A stretch of 64,000 bases of DNA, from positions 372,001 through 436,000 of the forward strand of contig CAKTDA010000001.1 of assembly GCA_934541105.1 (NCBI GenBank). The letters are read 5' to 3'. A model generated the notes under the pieces. It was not told the origin of the DNA and ran no database searches. It saw only the letters and a program-made list of their open reading frames with translations. This document shows positions 9,141 to 17,369 of the stretch, one piece after another. The position numbers were made by a program, and so were the translations under genes. The DNA is from an uncultured Luteitalea sp. (lineage in GTDB: Bacteria; Acidobacteriota; Vicinamibacteria; Vicinamibacterales; Vicinamibacteraceae). How positions within the stretch are numbered: the first letter of the stretch is position 1; every line of letters begins with the position of its first letter.

Positions 9141-10403
9141 TCAGGGCGTCACGCGCACGGCCTCGCCGTCCACGAGGTTGCCGGGACGGACGATGACCGG
9201 CTCGCCGGCCGACAGGCCGCCAAGCACCTCCACGGCATCGCCTTCACGGCGGCCAAGCTGCACGCGCTTCTCCACCACCTTGCCGTCGGCGATCGTCAGT
9301 ACCTTCTCGACGCCCGCGAACGTGACAATCGCGCTCGCCGGCACGACGATGGCCGGCGCATCGGCGGCGACGATGATGTCGGCGGTGGCAAACGAGCCCG
9401 GGCGAATCGTGCTGCGCTCGTTGCCGACCTCGGCCTCGATGCGCAGCGAGCGGCTCTGCTCGTCGATGGCCGGGCTGACGCGGACGACGCGCCCGCTGTA
9501 GGCCGTCGGGTCGCCCTCGACACGCACGTTCACGAGCTGACCGGACTTGACGCTGCTCGCGTCCCGCTCGGGCACGTCGGCCTGCAGCCGCAGCGGGTGC
9601 ATCCGCACGAGCGTCGCAATCGCGGTGCCGGCGCTGACGTACTGGCCCGGGGACGCGGCCCGTTCGCGAATCATGCCGGCAAACGGCGCCACGAGCGTCG
9701 AGTCGGTGAGCTCCTGCCGCGCGAGCTGGAGCTCGGTGCGCCGCTGCACGAGGAGCGCCTGCCGATTGCGGACCTCCTCGAGCGCGTCCTCGTAGCGGCC
9801 GTCGGCCACCTGCAGCGCCGCGTCCGCCGAGTCGAGTTCGGCCCGCGACGAAATCCCGCGGTCGACGAAGGTCTTCACGCGACTGTGGTTCAGCTTCGCT
9901 TCGTCGAGCACCGCACGCGCCTGACGGACGACCGCCGTCCGCTCGGCGTCCACCGTGTCGCTCTCTCCGCGAGGCTCCAGCCCGAGGCGTGCCCGCGCCT
10001 GCTGGAGGGCGGCCTCGGCCTGCTGCACGCGGAGCTCGAAGTCCACGGGCGCCAGGCGCGCGATGGCCTGTCCGGTGGCCACGCGGCTCCCGAGGTCCAC
10101 GGCAATGGTCTCGATGCGGCCGGCCACCTTGAAGCCGAGATCCACCTGGTCTTCGGCCGCCAGCGTGCCGGTGACGGTCACGGCGCGCACGAGGGTGGCT
10201 TCGGCGGCCGCGCGGACCGACACCTCCACGGGAGCCTCGCTCTTCCCCGCGCCTTCTGCCGCGACCGGCGATCCGCCCCCGCCGCACCCCGCGACGAGGA
10301 CACCGAGGCCGAGCAGGACGGACGTCAGGACGGACGGCGGACGCCGCGGGCAGGCCGACGGCGCATCTGCGAGGAGCAGGGGGAGGGCAACCGGATGGGG
10401 CAT
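9141..10403 (-). CDS. RND efflux periplasmic adaptor lipoprotein (membrane fusion protein)
   Basis: 420 residues from the ATG chosen at 10403. A lipobox LVAGC places the lipidated Cys at about residue 40, making a long but plausible signal. Then follow the lipoyl half (KVAGRIETIAVDLGSRV), a coiled-coil hairpin at about 140-220, the second lipoyl half (APFAGMIRERAASPGQYV), and beta-barrel and membrane-proximal domains. It bridges the RND pump to an outer-membrane channel. It is the first gene of a two-gene operon with the pump. A start at 10460 is also open, but 10403 keeps 68 bases free for a divergent promoter with the pyrophosphatase gene. Confidence 0.92.
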   Translation of the reverse strand: MPHPVALPLLLADAPSACPRRPPSVLTSVLLGLGVLVAGCGGGGSPVAAEGAGKSEAPVEVSVRAAAEATLVRAVTVTGTLAAEDQVDLGFKVAGRIETIAVDLGSRVATGQAIARLAPVDFELRVQQAEAALQQARARLGLEPRGESDTVDAERTAVVRQARAVLDEAKLNHSRVKTFVDRGISSRAELDSADAALQVADGRYEDALEEVRNRQALLVQRRTELQLARQELTDSTLVAPFAGMIRERAASPGQYVSAGTAIATLVRMHPLRLQADVPERDASSVKSGQLVNVRVEGDPTAYSGRVVRVSPAIDEQSRSLRIEAEVGNERSTIRPGSFATADIIVAADAPAIVVPASAIVTFAGVEKVLTIADGKVVEKRVQLGRREGDAVEVLGGLSAGEPVIVRPGNLVDGEAVRVTP

Positions 10404-10471
10404 CGATCCAGACAAGAGTACGACACAGGCCCCGGCTTCGCTTCGTGCATCCCGGTACAATCAATGCCCGT

Positions 10472-11020
10472 ATGCACCCCTGGCACGACATCTACGTCGA
10501 CGACCACCTCATCGCCAAGACCTTCCCCGTCGTGATCGAAGTGCCGATGGGCAGCAAGAACAAGTACGAACTGGACAAGGAATCGGGCCTGATGCGGCTC
10601 GATCGGGTCCTCTACAGCGCCGTGTACTACCCGGCCAACTACGGCTTCATCCCCCGGTCGTTCTGCGACGATGGCGACCCGCTCGACGCGCTGGTGCTCG
10701 GGCAGGAGCCGGTCCACCCGCTGACCGTGGTGCAGGCGAGGGCCATCGGCGTGATGCGGATGCGCGACGAGAAGGGGATCGACGACAAGATCATCGCCGT
10801 CAGCACGCTCGATCCCGCCTTCAACGACTACAGCGACCACGCCCAGCTCCCCGGACACACGCTGCGCGAGATCAAGCGGTTCTTCGAGGACTACAAGACG
10901 CTCGAGAACAAGGCGGTCGAGGTCACCGACTTCATGGGACCCGAGGACGCCGTGGCCATCCTCCGGGACGCCCTCGACATGTACCGGCGGCTGCGCCGCG
11001 GCGAGTTGTACAGCAAGTAG
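10472..11020 (+). CDS. ppa: Inorganic pyrophosphatase, family I
   Basis: 182 residues. It hydrolyses pyrophosphate to phosphate in the cytoplasm, pulling biosynthetic reactions forward. The family I signature DGDPLD (residues 67-72) and upstream Lys/Tyr ligands (SKNKYE, YPANYGF) are present, as is the KTLENK-type motif near residue 148. The start MHPWHD is preferred over an upstream ATG at 10445 because family members begin here and it leaves room for the divergent promoter. The mscS-like gene follows after only 3 bases. Confidence 0.95.
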   Translation: MHPWHDIYVDDHLIAKTFPVVIEVPMGSKNKYELDKESGLMRLDRVLYSAVYYPANYGFIPRSFCDDGDPLDALVLGQEPVHPLTVVQARAIGVMRMRDEKGIDDKIIAVSTLDPAFNDYSDHAQLPGHTLREIKRFFEDYKTLENKAVEVTDFMGPEDAVAILRDALDMYRRLRRGELYSK

Positions 11021-11023
11021 GCC

Positions 11024-12229
11024 ATGCTCCAGGGAGTCTTTGCGACCTATCCGGACTGGGTGCGCGGCGGCCTCGCCCTCGCGGCCGTTTTCGGCCTCGC
11101 ATACCTGGTCGCCGAAATCGTCTCGCGGCTGATCCAGTCGCTCGTGGCGCGCATCAACGCGCACCTCCCCACCGACATCGGCGCGCGCACGGCCACGCGC
11201 AACGCGCTCCGCGTGGTACGCGTCGTCGTGACCCTGCTCGTCGCGGCCACCCTGGCCCTTCCGGCGATGTCGCTCGTCGGCCTCCGGACGGGCGTCGGCA
11301 TGACCCACGAACGGCTCGCCGACTGGGCCGCCGGTTCGGGCCTCCGTATCGCGCTCATCGTCCTCCTGTCGTGGCTGCTGACCCACGTCGTCGGGCTGGT
11401 CGTGAAGCGAATCCGCATGGAAGTGGGCACGGCTGCGACGATCGACGTCATCGAACGCGCAAAGCGCGCCCAGACGGTCGGCGCGCTGATCCAGAACACG
11501 GTCTACACGCTGGTGTCGTCCATTGCGACGCTGATGATCCTGCGCGAGCTCGCCGTGGACATCACGCCGATCCTGACCGGCGCGGGCATCGTCGGCCTTG
11601 CCGTCGGCTTCGGCGCGCAGTCGCTCGTGAAGGACATCATCAGCGGCTTCTTCATGATCATCGAGAACCAGGTGCGCGTGGGCGACGTGGCCAACATCGA
11701 CGGCACGGGCGGGCTCGTCGAGCGGATCACGCTGCGGACGATCATCCTGCGCGACGAGGCCGGCACGGTCCACGTGATCCCGAACGGCAGCATCCAACGC
11801 CTGTCGAACCTCACGAAGGACTTCTCGTTCTACGTCACGAGCATCGCGGTGTCGTACCGCGAGGACACCGATCGCGTCACCAGGCTGCTCGTCAAGGTCG
11901 CCGACGAGATGCTCGAGGACCCGACGTTCGCCCCGGCCATGCTTGGCCCGCTCGAGGTCCTCGGCGTCGATCGCTTCAGCGAGGCGGCCGTCGAGGTCAA
12001 GGTGCGGCTCAAGACGATGCCCATCAAGCAGTGGGTCACGGGTCGCGAGTTCCTGCGCCGCGTGAAGCAGGCCTTCGACCAGGCCGGGGTGGAGATCCCG
12101 TTCCAGTACCGCAACGTCGTGATCGCCCAGCCGGCCCTCCCGGAGGCCGACGACTCGGCTGGGGGCGAAGGCGGGACGGCCCCCGACGGTTCGCCGTCGC
12201 CGACGCAGAAGCCGGCCCCGCACGCATGA
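11024..12229 (+). CDS. MscS-family mechanosensitive channel
   Basis: 401 residues. Several membrane helices lie in the first 185 residues. The pore helix follows with the Gly/Ala-rich run GAGIVGLAVGFGAQSLVKD at about 186-206, then the MscS beta domain (VGDVANIDGTGG, TVHVIPNGSI) and an alpha-beta C-terminal domain. It would gate ion efflux on osmotic downshock. The last about 30 residues are Pro/Ser/Gly-rich and likely disordered. It sits in a tight operon: 3 bases after ppa, and its TGA overlaps the next start as ATGA. Confidence 0.92.
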   Translation: MLQGVFATYPDWVRGGLALAAVFGLAYLVAEIVSRLIQSLVARINAHLPTDIGARTATRNALRVVRVVVTLLVAATLALPAMSLVGLRTGVGMTHERLADWAAGSGLRIALIVLLSWLLTHVVGLVVKRIRMEVGTAATIDVIERAKRAQTVGALIQNTVYTLVSSIATLMILRELAVDITPILTGAGIVGLAVGFGAQSLVKDIISGFFMIIENQVRVGDVANIDGTGGLVERITLRTIILRDEAGTVHVIPNGSIQRLSNLTKDFSFYVTSIAVSYREDTDRVTRLLVKVADEMLEDPTFAPAMLGPLEVLGVDRFSEAAVEVKVRLKTMPIKQWVTGREFLRRVKQAFDQAGVEIPFQYRNVVIAQPALPEADDSAGGEGGTAPDGSPSPTQKPAPHA

Positions 12230-14346
12230 ACGTTCCGGCGTCGGCGCCCACGGGTGTACGAACGGTTGCGTTCGGCGCCGCGATCCTGCTGGCGGCGTCG
12301 CTGCTGTTCCAGATCCAGTTCGTCCTCGGCAAGCTGATCCTGCCCTGGTTCGGCGGATCGGCGTCGGTCTGGTCCACGGCGCTCGTGGTGTTCCAGGCGC
12401 TGCTGCTCGTCGGCTATGCCTACGCGCACGGCATCGCGAGCCTGCCGACACGACGGCAGCAGCTGACGCGCCATGGCATCCTCGTGGCAGTCGTCGTCGC
12501 GATGCTCGCCTGGCGGACGCTGGCCTGGCCGTCGCCCGTGACGCCGGGCGACGCGTGGAAGCCCGACCCCGATGCCCCGCCGGCCTGGCAGATCGTGCTC
12601 CTGCTGACCGGCGCGATCGGCCTGCCGTTCGTCCTGCTCGCCAGCACCAGCCCCCTGCTCCAGCGGTGGTATGCCGATGCCATCGCGACGCCACTGGGCC
12701 CGCGACGGTCGCCCTACCGGCTCTACGCGCTGTCGAACCTCGGCTCCCTCGTGGGCCTCGTGTCCTATCCCCTGCTCGTGGAACCGCGCCTCGACGTCTT
12801 CGGGCAGGGCCGCACGTGGACGCTCGCGTACGGCCTCTTCGCCATCGCCACCATGGGATGCGCCTGGATGATGCGTCACGTGCCGGTGACGCATCACGAG
12901 TGGCGCGACGAGGGTGAGGTCGCGTCGGCACAACCGCCATCGCGCCCATCAGGCGGCCGTTACCTCCTCTGGATGACGCTGGCGGCCGTTCCCGCGGGCC
13001 TGCTGCAGTCCACGACCACCAAGATCACCCAGGACATCGCGGCGGTGCCGTTCCTGTGGATGGTGCCCCTCGCCATCTACCTGGTGACCTTCGTCCTCGC
13101 GTTCGAGTACCCGCGCCTGTACCACCGCTACGTGATGACGGCCCTCCTCACCGCGATGCTCGTCGTCGTCCACGTCGAATGGTCGTCGACGCTCGTCGTG
13201 CTCGCGACGATCCTGGCGGCGCAGGCGATGGCGAGCTTTGCGCTGCACGGCGAACTCGCGCGGCGGGCCCCGTCGCCCACATGGCTCACCCGCTACTTCC
13301 TGATCGTGTCGGCCGGTGGCGTGCTCGGCAGCGCCATCGTCGCATTCGGCGCGCCGCTCCTGTTCGACGGCATCATCGAATACCCGCTGACGCTCATGGC
13401 CGCGGTGCTGGTGATGGCCATGCTCCACGTCCTGCAGGCCACGGACCTCGAGGGCGGACGGGCGCGCGCGGCGTGGATGATTGCCACCGCACTCGCGATC
13501 CTCGGCGGCGTGGTGGCGGGCAAGACCGCCATCGAATGGCACGCCCTCACCGAGGACGCCATCTTCACGTCGCGCAGCTTCTACGGCGCGCTGCGCGTGC
13601 GCGAGCAGCAGTTCGACACCGGCGAGACATACCGGCGCCTCCAGCACGGAACCACGCTGCACGGCATGCAGTATCTCGACGAGGCGAAGGCGCGCCAGCC
13701 CGTCTCCTACTACACGCCGTCGAGCGGCGTCGGGCAGGCGATGGCCGCGCTCGCCGTCCTCGAACGTCCGGCACGCGTCGGCATCGTCGGGCTGGGGACC
13801 GGGACGCTGGCTGCCTACGGCCGGCCCGGCGACACGTTCACGTTCTTCGAGATCGATCCGCAGGTGGTGGCCCTCTCGACGGCACGGCCGCCGCTCTTCA
13901 GGTACCTGCAGGACTCGGAGGCGCAGATCGTCATCGAAGGCGGCGATGCCCGGTTGACGCTCGAGCGGGCCGCGCCATCGGGGTTCGACCTGCTGGTCCT
14001 CGACGCATTCAGCAGCGATTCCGTGCCCGTGCACCTGCTGACGCGGGAGGCGTTCGCCCTTTACGCCCGCCACCTGCACGATGCGCGCAGCGTGATTGCC
14101 GTCCACGTGTCGAACCGGTACCTGGACCTCGAGGACGTCGTCCAGGCCGCCGGCGCCGCGTCGGGCTTCGAGGCGGTCCAGGTCGAGCACGACCTCGTGG
14201 ACAACGACACGGAGCGCACGACATGGATGCTCCTCGCGCGCGATCGGGCGGCGCTTGTCGTCTATGGCGACACCTACGCGGGCACCGACACCGCGCCCTG
14301 GACCGACGCCTCGAGCAACCTGCTCGGCGTGCTGCGCCGCGAGTGA
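12226..14346 (+). CDS. Membrane-fused spermidine-synthase-like protein
   Basis: 706 residues. The first about 430 residues form roughly ten membrane helices, with a conserved YALSNLGSLVGL segment near 166. The C-terminal domain is a Rossmann methyltransferase-like fold: GIVGLGTGTLAAYG at about 520, an acidic end of strand two (FEIDPQ), and LLVLDAFSSDSVP near 590. This fused architecture is common and usually annotated as spermidine/spermine synthase-like. True aminopropyl transfer is unproven, and a role in membrane-linked small-molecule modification is possible. Translation is probably coupled to the MscS gene through the ATGA overlap. Confidence 0.85.
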   Translation: MNVPASAPTGVRTVAFGAAILLAASLLFQIQFVLGKLILPWFGGSASVWSTALVVFQALLLVGYAYAHGIASLPTRRQQLTRHGILVAVVVAMLAWRTLAWPSPVTPGDAWKPDPDAPPAWQIVLLLTGAIGLPFVLLASTSPLLQRWYADAIATPLGPRRSPYRLYALSNLGSLVGLVSYPLLVEPRLDVFGQGRTWTLAYGLFAIATMGCAWMMRHVPVTHHEWRDEGEVASAQPPSRPSGGRYLLWMTLAAVPAGLLQSTTTKITQDIAAVPFLWMVPLAIYLVTFVLAFEYPRLYHRYVMTALLTAMLVVVHVEWSSTLVVLATILAAQAMASFALHGELARRAPSPTWLTRYFLIVSAGGVLGSAIVAFGAPLLFDGIIEYPLTLMAAVLVMAMLHVLQATDLEGGRARAAWMIATALAILGGVVAGKTAIEWHALTEDAIFTSRSFYGALRVREQQFDTGETYRRLQHGTTLHGMQYLDEAKARQPVSYYTPSSGVGQAMAALAVLERPARVGIVGLGTGTLAAYGRPGDTFTFFEIDPQVVALSTARPPLFRYLQDSEAQIVIEGGDARLTLERAAPSGFDLLVLDAFSSDSVPVHLLTREAFALYARHLHDARSVIAVHVSNRYLDLEDVVQAAGAASGFEAVQVEHDLVDNDTERTTWMLLARDRAALVVYGDTYAGTDTAPWTDASSNLLGVLRRE

Positions 14347-14377
14347 TGGACGCCGCGCCCGTGGTATAGCTGTCAGC

Positions 14378-15202
14378 GTGTTGACCGCACCCGAAACTCT
14401 CGAAGGCTGGTGCCTCCTGCACCAGATGTTCCGCGTCTCCTGGTCCGACGTCGCCCACGCCACTCCCGAGACGCGCGCGGAACTGGCCGCCGGCCTCCGG
14501 GCATTCCTCGAGCAGCGGAATGGCCCTGAGGGCTCGAGCATCGCGGTGGCCATGCTCGGGCACAAGGCCGACCTGATGCTCGTGCACGCGCGACGCACGT
14601 TCGACGATCTCGTGCAGGCCCAGCTCGATGTCGCGCGCCTGCCGATTGCCGACGCACTGGAGGCCGCGACGTCGTACGTCTCGGTCGTCGAGCTCGGGAT
14701 GTACGAGATGACGGCCAAGCTTCACGAACAGCTGACGGCGCGTGGCCTCGAGCACGGCACCGACGAGTACCGGGCGGCGCAGAAGGCGGCGATGCAGGAA
14801 CAACGGGGACGCGTGAGCAGCCGGCTGTTCCTCGAGTTCCCGCGACGACGGTACGTGTGCTTCTACCCCATGGACAAGCGGCGTGGCGAGGTCAAGAACT
14901 GGTACAGCACGCCCTTCGAGCACCGGGCGGCGATGATGCGCGATCACGGCCACATCGGCCGCCTCTATGCCGGCGAGGTCACGCAGATCATCTCAGGCTC
15001 GATTGGCTACGACGACTGGGAATGGGGCGTGGACCTGTTTGCCGACGACCCGGTCGTGTTCAAGAAGCTGATTTACGAGATGCGCTTCGACGAAGCGAGC
15101 GCCGCGTATGGCGAGTTCGGCCCCTTCTACACAGGTGTCCAGTTCTCGTCGTCCGAGGTCGGCGCGTGGCTCGACGGCCGAGCCCCGGCGCTCGTGGACT
15201 GA
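14378..15202 (+). CDS. hemQ: Coproheme decarboxylase (chlorite dismutase family)
   Basis: 274 residues from a GTG start. It converts coproheme III to heme b, the last step of the coproporphyrin-dependent pathway. Mapped by spacing onto characterised HemQ proteins, the catalytic Tyr163 and Met165 (FYPMDKRR), the proximal His190 (RDHG) and the distal Gln203 (VTQIISG) are all present at the expected intervals (+2, +27, +40). The GYDDWEWGV and MRFDEASA blocks are family hallmarks. No other heme genes are visible in the window. It converges with deoC, whose stop is only 9 bases away. Confidence 0.93.
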   Translation: MLTAPETLEGWCLLHQMFRVSWSDVAHATPETRAELAAGLRAFLEQRNGPEGSSIAVAMLGHKADLMLVHARRTFDDLVQAQLDVARLPIADALEAATSYVSVVELGMYEMTAKLHEQLTARGLEHGTDEYRAAQKAAMQEQRGRVSSRLFLEFPRRRYVCFYPMDKRRGEVKNWYSTPFEHRAAMMRDHGHIGRLYAGEVTQIISGSIGYDDWEWGVDLFADDPVVFKKLIYEMRFDEASAAYGEFGPFYTGVQFSSSEVGAWLDGRAPALVD

Positions 15203-15211
15203 CCGCGGCCT

Positions 15212-16102
15212 TCAGTACCCGCTTCCGGACGCCCCGGCGGCGGGCGCACCACCCTTCGACTCCTGCACGATCCTGACGCCCGCGCTCGCGCCGATGCGGG
15301 TGGCTCCCGCCTTGACCATCTCCTGCGCACCCGACAGGTCACGCACGCCACCGGCCGCCTTCACGCCCATCTCCGCGCCGACGACACGCCGCATCAGCGC
15401 GACGTCGGCCGGCGTCGCCCCGCCGCGGGCGAAACCGGTGGACGTCTTGACGAAGTCCGCGCCCGACGCCTTCGCCAGCGTACATGCGGTGATCTTCTCG
15501 TCGTCGGTCAGCAGCGCCGTCTCGATGATCACCTTGCTCGTCACCCCCGAGGCGCGGCAGACCTCGGCGACGGCCTCGATGTCGCGCTGCGTCGTGCGCA
15601 CGTCGCCCGACTTGAGCGTGCCGACGTTGATCACCATGTCCACTTCCGTGGCGCCGTCGTAGATCACCCGACGGGTCTCGTACTGCTTGACGTCCGCCGT
15701 CGTGGCACCGAGCGGGAATCCGACGACGGTGCAGACGCCGACGCCGCTGCCCCGCAGGAGGCGGGCGCAGAGCGGCACCCATGTGGGGTTGACGCAGACG
15801 GTGGCAAACCCGTACTCGCGCGCTTCGCGGCAGAGCGTCTCGAGTTCGGCCTGCGTGGCGTCGGGCTTCAGCAGCGTGTGATCGATGAGGCCGGCCACCG
15901 ATCCGGCTGGTGCACCCGATGCCTGCAGGCCGATACGCGTCGCGCCCGCGTCGAGCACGCCGCGGAGGTGATCCGGACAGCATTCGACGTGGACGGCATG
16001 GCAGGCACAGCGGCCCGACGCGCCGGACGGCAACGTGGCCCGCAGCACTTCCTCGGTGATGATGGCGATGAGGCGGTCGACGTCGAGCGCAGTCAGAGAC
16101 AT
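15212..16102 (-). CDS. deoC: Deoxyribose-phosphate aldolase with Cys-rich N-terminal extension
   Basis: 296 residues. It splits 2-deoxyribose 5-phosphate into glyceraldehyde 3-phosphate and acetaldehyde. Class I active-site residues are visible: Asp155 (EVDMVINVG), Schiff-base Lys219 (DFVKTSTGF) and Lys248 (VKAAGGVR). The first about 70 residues are an extension absent from the compact enzymes. They contain a CxC...CC cluster (Cys32, 34, 41, 42) that could bind metal. The gene follows the rpiB-like gene on the same strand after 28 bases, consistent with a pentose-phosphate salvage operon. The start at 16102 is preferred over a further upstream ATG overlapping rpiB. Confidence 0.93.
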   Translation of the reverse strand: MSLTALDVDRLIAIITEEVLRATLPSGASGRCACHAVHVECCPDHLRGVLDAGATRIGLQASGAPAGSVAGLIDHTLLKPDATQAELETLCREAREYGFATVCVNPTWVPLCARLLRGSGVGVCTVVGFPLGATTADVKQYETRRVIYDGATEVDMVINVGTLKSGDVRTTQRDIEAVAEVCRASGVTSKVIIETALLTDDEKITACTLAKASGADFVKTSTGFARGGATPADVALMRRVVGAEMGVKAAGGVRDLSGAQEMVKAGATRIGASAGVRIVQESKGGAPAAGASGSGY

Positions 16103-16130
16103 GGGGTTGGTGTTCGACACGGTTGGCCCA

Positions 16131-16775
16131 TCACCGGGCGCGTGCATCGTCAAGACGCTGGAGCTTCAGCAGGCGACGGATGTAGCGGGGCTCGGTCATC
16201 GGCGTCGCGAGGAACACCGTGGCGATGGCGACGGCGTCGCCGGGCGACACGAGGGTGGCGCCAAGCGCCAGGACGTTCGCGCCATTGTGCTGCCGCGCGT
16301 ACAGTGCCAGCGTCTCGTTGAGGCAGAGGGCTGCCCGCACCCCGGCAACCTTGTTGGCGGCCATGGTGGACCCGAGCCCCGCCCCGTCGATCACGATGCC
16401 GGCATCGGCTTCACGCCGGGCGACGGCAAGGCCGACCTGTTCGGCAATGTCGGGATAGTCGACGGGCTGCGTGCCGGCGTCGGGCCCGACGACCTGCACC
16501 GCAAGCCCGCGGCCGCGCAGCGCCGACACGAGGTGCTGGCGCAGCGCGATGCCGGTGTGATCGCTGCCGATCACGAGGCGACGCGCATCGGCGACCGGCA
16601 CGAGTCCGGCGCCGTCGCCCTCGACCGCCTGCTCGGCACGGATCACCGTGATGCGGCGGTCGCGGAGCGTATCGGCGGCAAGGGGCGTGATGTGCCCCTT
16701 CGGCAACAGTTCCACGGTGCTGCCTTCCGGCAGCATCCGGGCGTCTGCCTCCGTGATCATCGCGAAACGTGCCAT
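16131..16775 (-). CDS. RpiB/LacAB-family isomerase with N-terminal extension, catalytic Cys replaced
   Basis: 214 residues. The C-terminal about 150 residues align with ribose-5-phosphate isomerase B: SDHTG (Asp72-His73), AANKVAGVRAALC and RQHNGANVLALG are conserved. The position of the catalytic Cys of the E. coli enzyme (LICGTG) is Asp130 here (VIDGAG). An extra N-terminal about 65 residues contains LLPKGHITPLAADTLRDR. From memory this resembles short segments found in proteins linked to bacterial microcompartments. It is the first gene of a pair with deoC. Its start lies only 23 bases from the divergent hpt start. Isomerase activity is likely but not certain. Confidence 0.8.
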   Translation of the reverse strand: MARFAMITEADARMLPEGSTVELLPKGHITPLAADTLRDRRITVIRAEQAVEGDGAGLVPVADARRLVIGSDHTGIALRQHLVSALRGRGLAVQVVGPDAGTQPVDYPDIAEQVGLAVARREADAGIVIDGAGLGSTMAANKVAGVRAALCLNETLALYARQHNGANVLALGATLVSPGDAVAIATVFLATPMTEPRYIRRLLKLQRLDDARAR

Positions 16776-16798
16776 GTGTGCTAGCCTGCGCCGTCGAA

Positions 16799-17347
16799 AT
16801 GGCCCCTGGTCCCGAGTCTTTGCCCGACTACCCGACACCGCTGCTGTCCGAAGCCGCGATTGCCGCGCGCGTCGCGGAACTGGCCGCGACGATTCGCGCT
16901 GATTATGCCAGCACCAGCGACCTGCACCTCGTGTGCGTGCTGAAGGGCGCGTTCGTGTTCTTCTCGGACCTGGTGCGGCAGCTGGATCGTCCGGCCACTC
17001 TCGACTTCCTCGTCGTCTCGAGCTACCACAAGGCCACGCGCTCGTCGGGCGAGGTGCGCCTCATCAAGGACCTCGACACCGGCATCGAGGGGCGCGACGT
17101 CGTGATCGTCGAGGACATCGTGGACACGGGCCTCACGCTGACCTACCTGCTGGACATGATGCGCGCGCGCGGCCCCCGCTCGCTGCGCACGGCATGCCTC
17201 CTCAGCAAGCCGTCGCGGCGGCAGGTCGAGGTGCCGGTCGAGTACGTCGGGTTCACGATCGAGGACCGCTTCGTGATTGGTTACGGCCTCGACTACGCCG
17301 AGAAGTACCGCAACCTGCCGTACATCGGCGTGCTCGACGAAGGATAG
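16799..17347 (+). CDS. hpt: Hypoxanthine(-guanine) phosphoribosyltransferase
   Basis: 182 residues. It transfers phosphoribose from PRPP to hypoxanthine or guanine. The PRPP-binding motif VVIVEDIVDTGLT is at about 101-113, the N-terminal LKGAF loop near 50 and the C-terminal DYAEKYRNLPYIGVL purine-binding hood is typical. The ATG at 16799 gives the family length; the frame is open 10 codons upstream. It is divergent from rpiB with a very short shared promoter region (23 bp between starts), so at least one transcript must begin inside the other gene or be nearly leaderless. Confidence 0.93.
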   Translation: MAPGPESLPDYPTPLLSEAAIAARVAELAATIRADYASTSDLHLVCVLKGAFVFFSDLVRQLDRPATLDFLVVSSYHKATRSSGEVRLIKDLDTGIEGRDVVIVEDIVDTGLTLTYLLDMMRARGPRSLRTACLLSKPSRRQVEVPVEYVGFTIEDRFVIGYGLDYAEKYRNLPYIGVLDEG

Positions 17348-17369
17348 GTCCGCCGGCGCGTCGGGGGCG

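Noticed and set aside
10325..12949. 874-codon frame antisense to ppa and mscS
   Set aside because: No recognisable motif, spans three real genes on the other strand, composition typical of a shadow.
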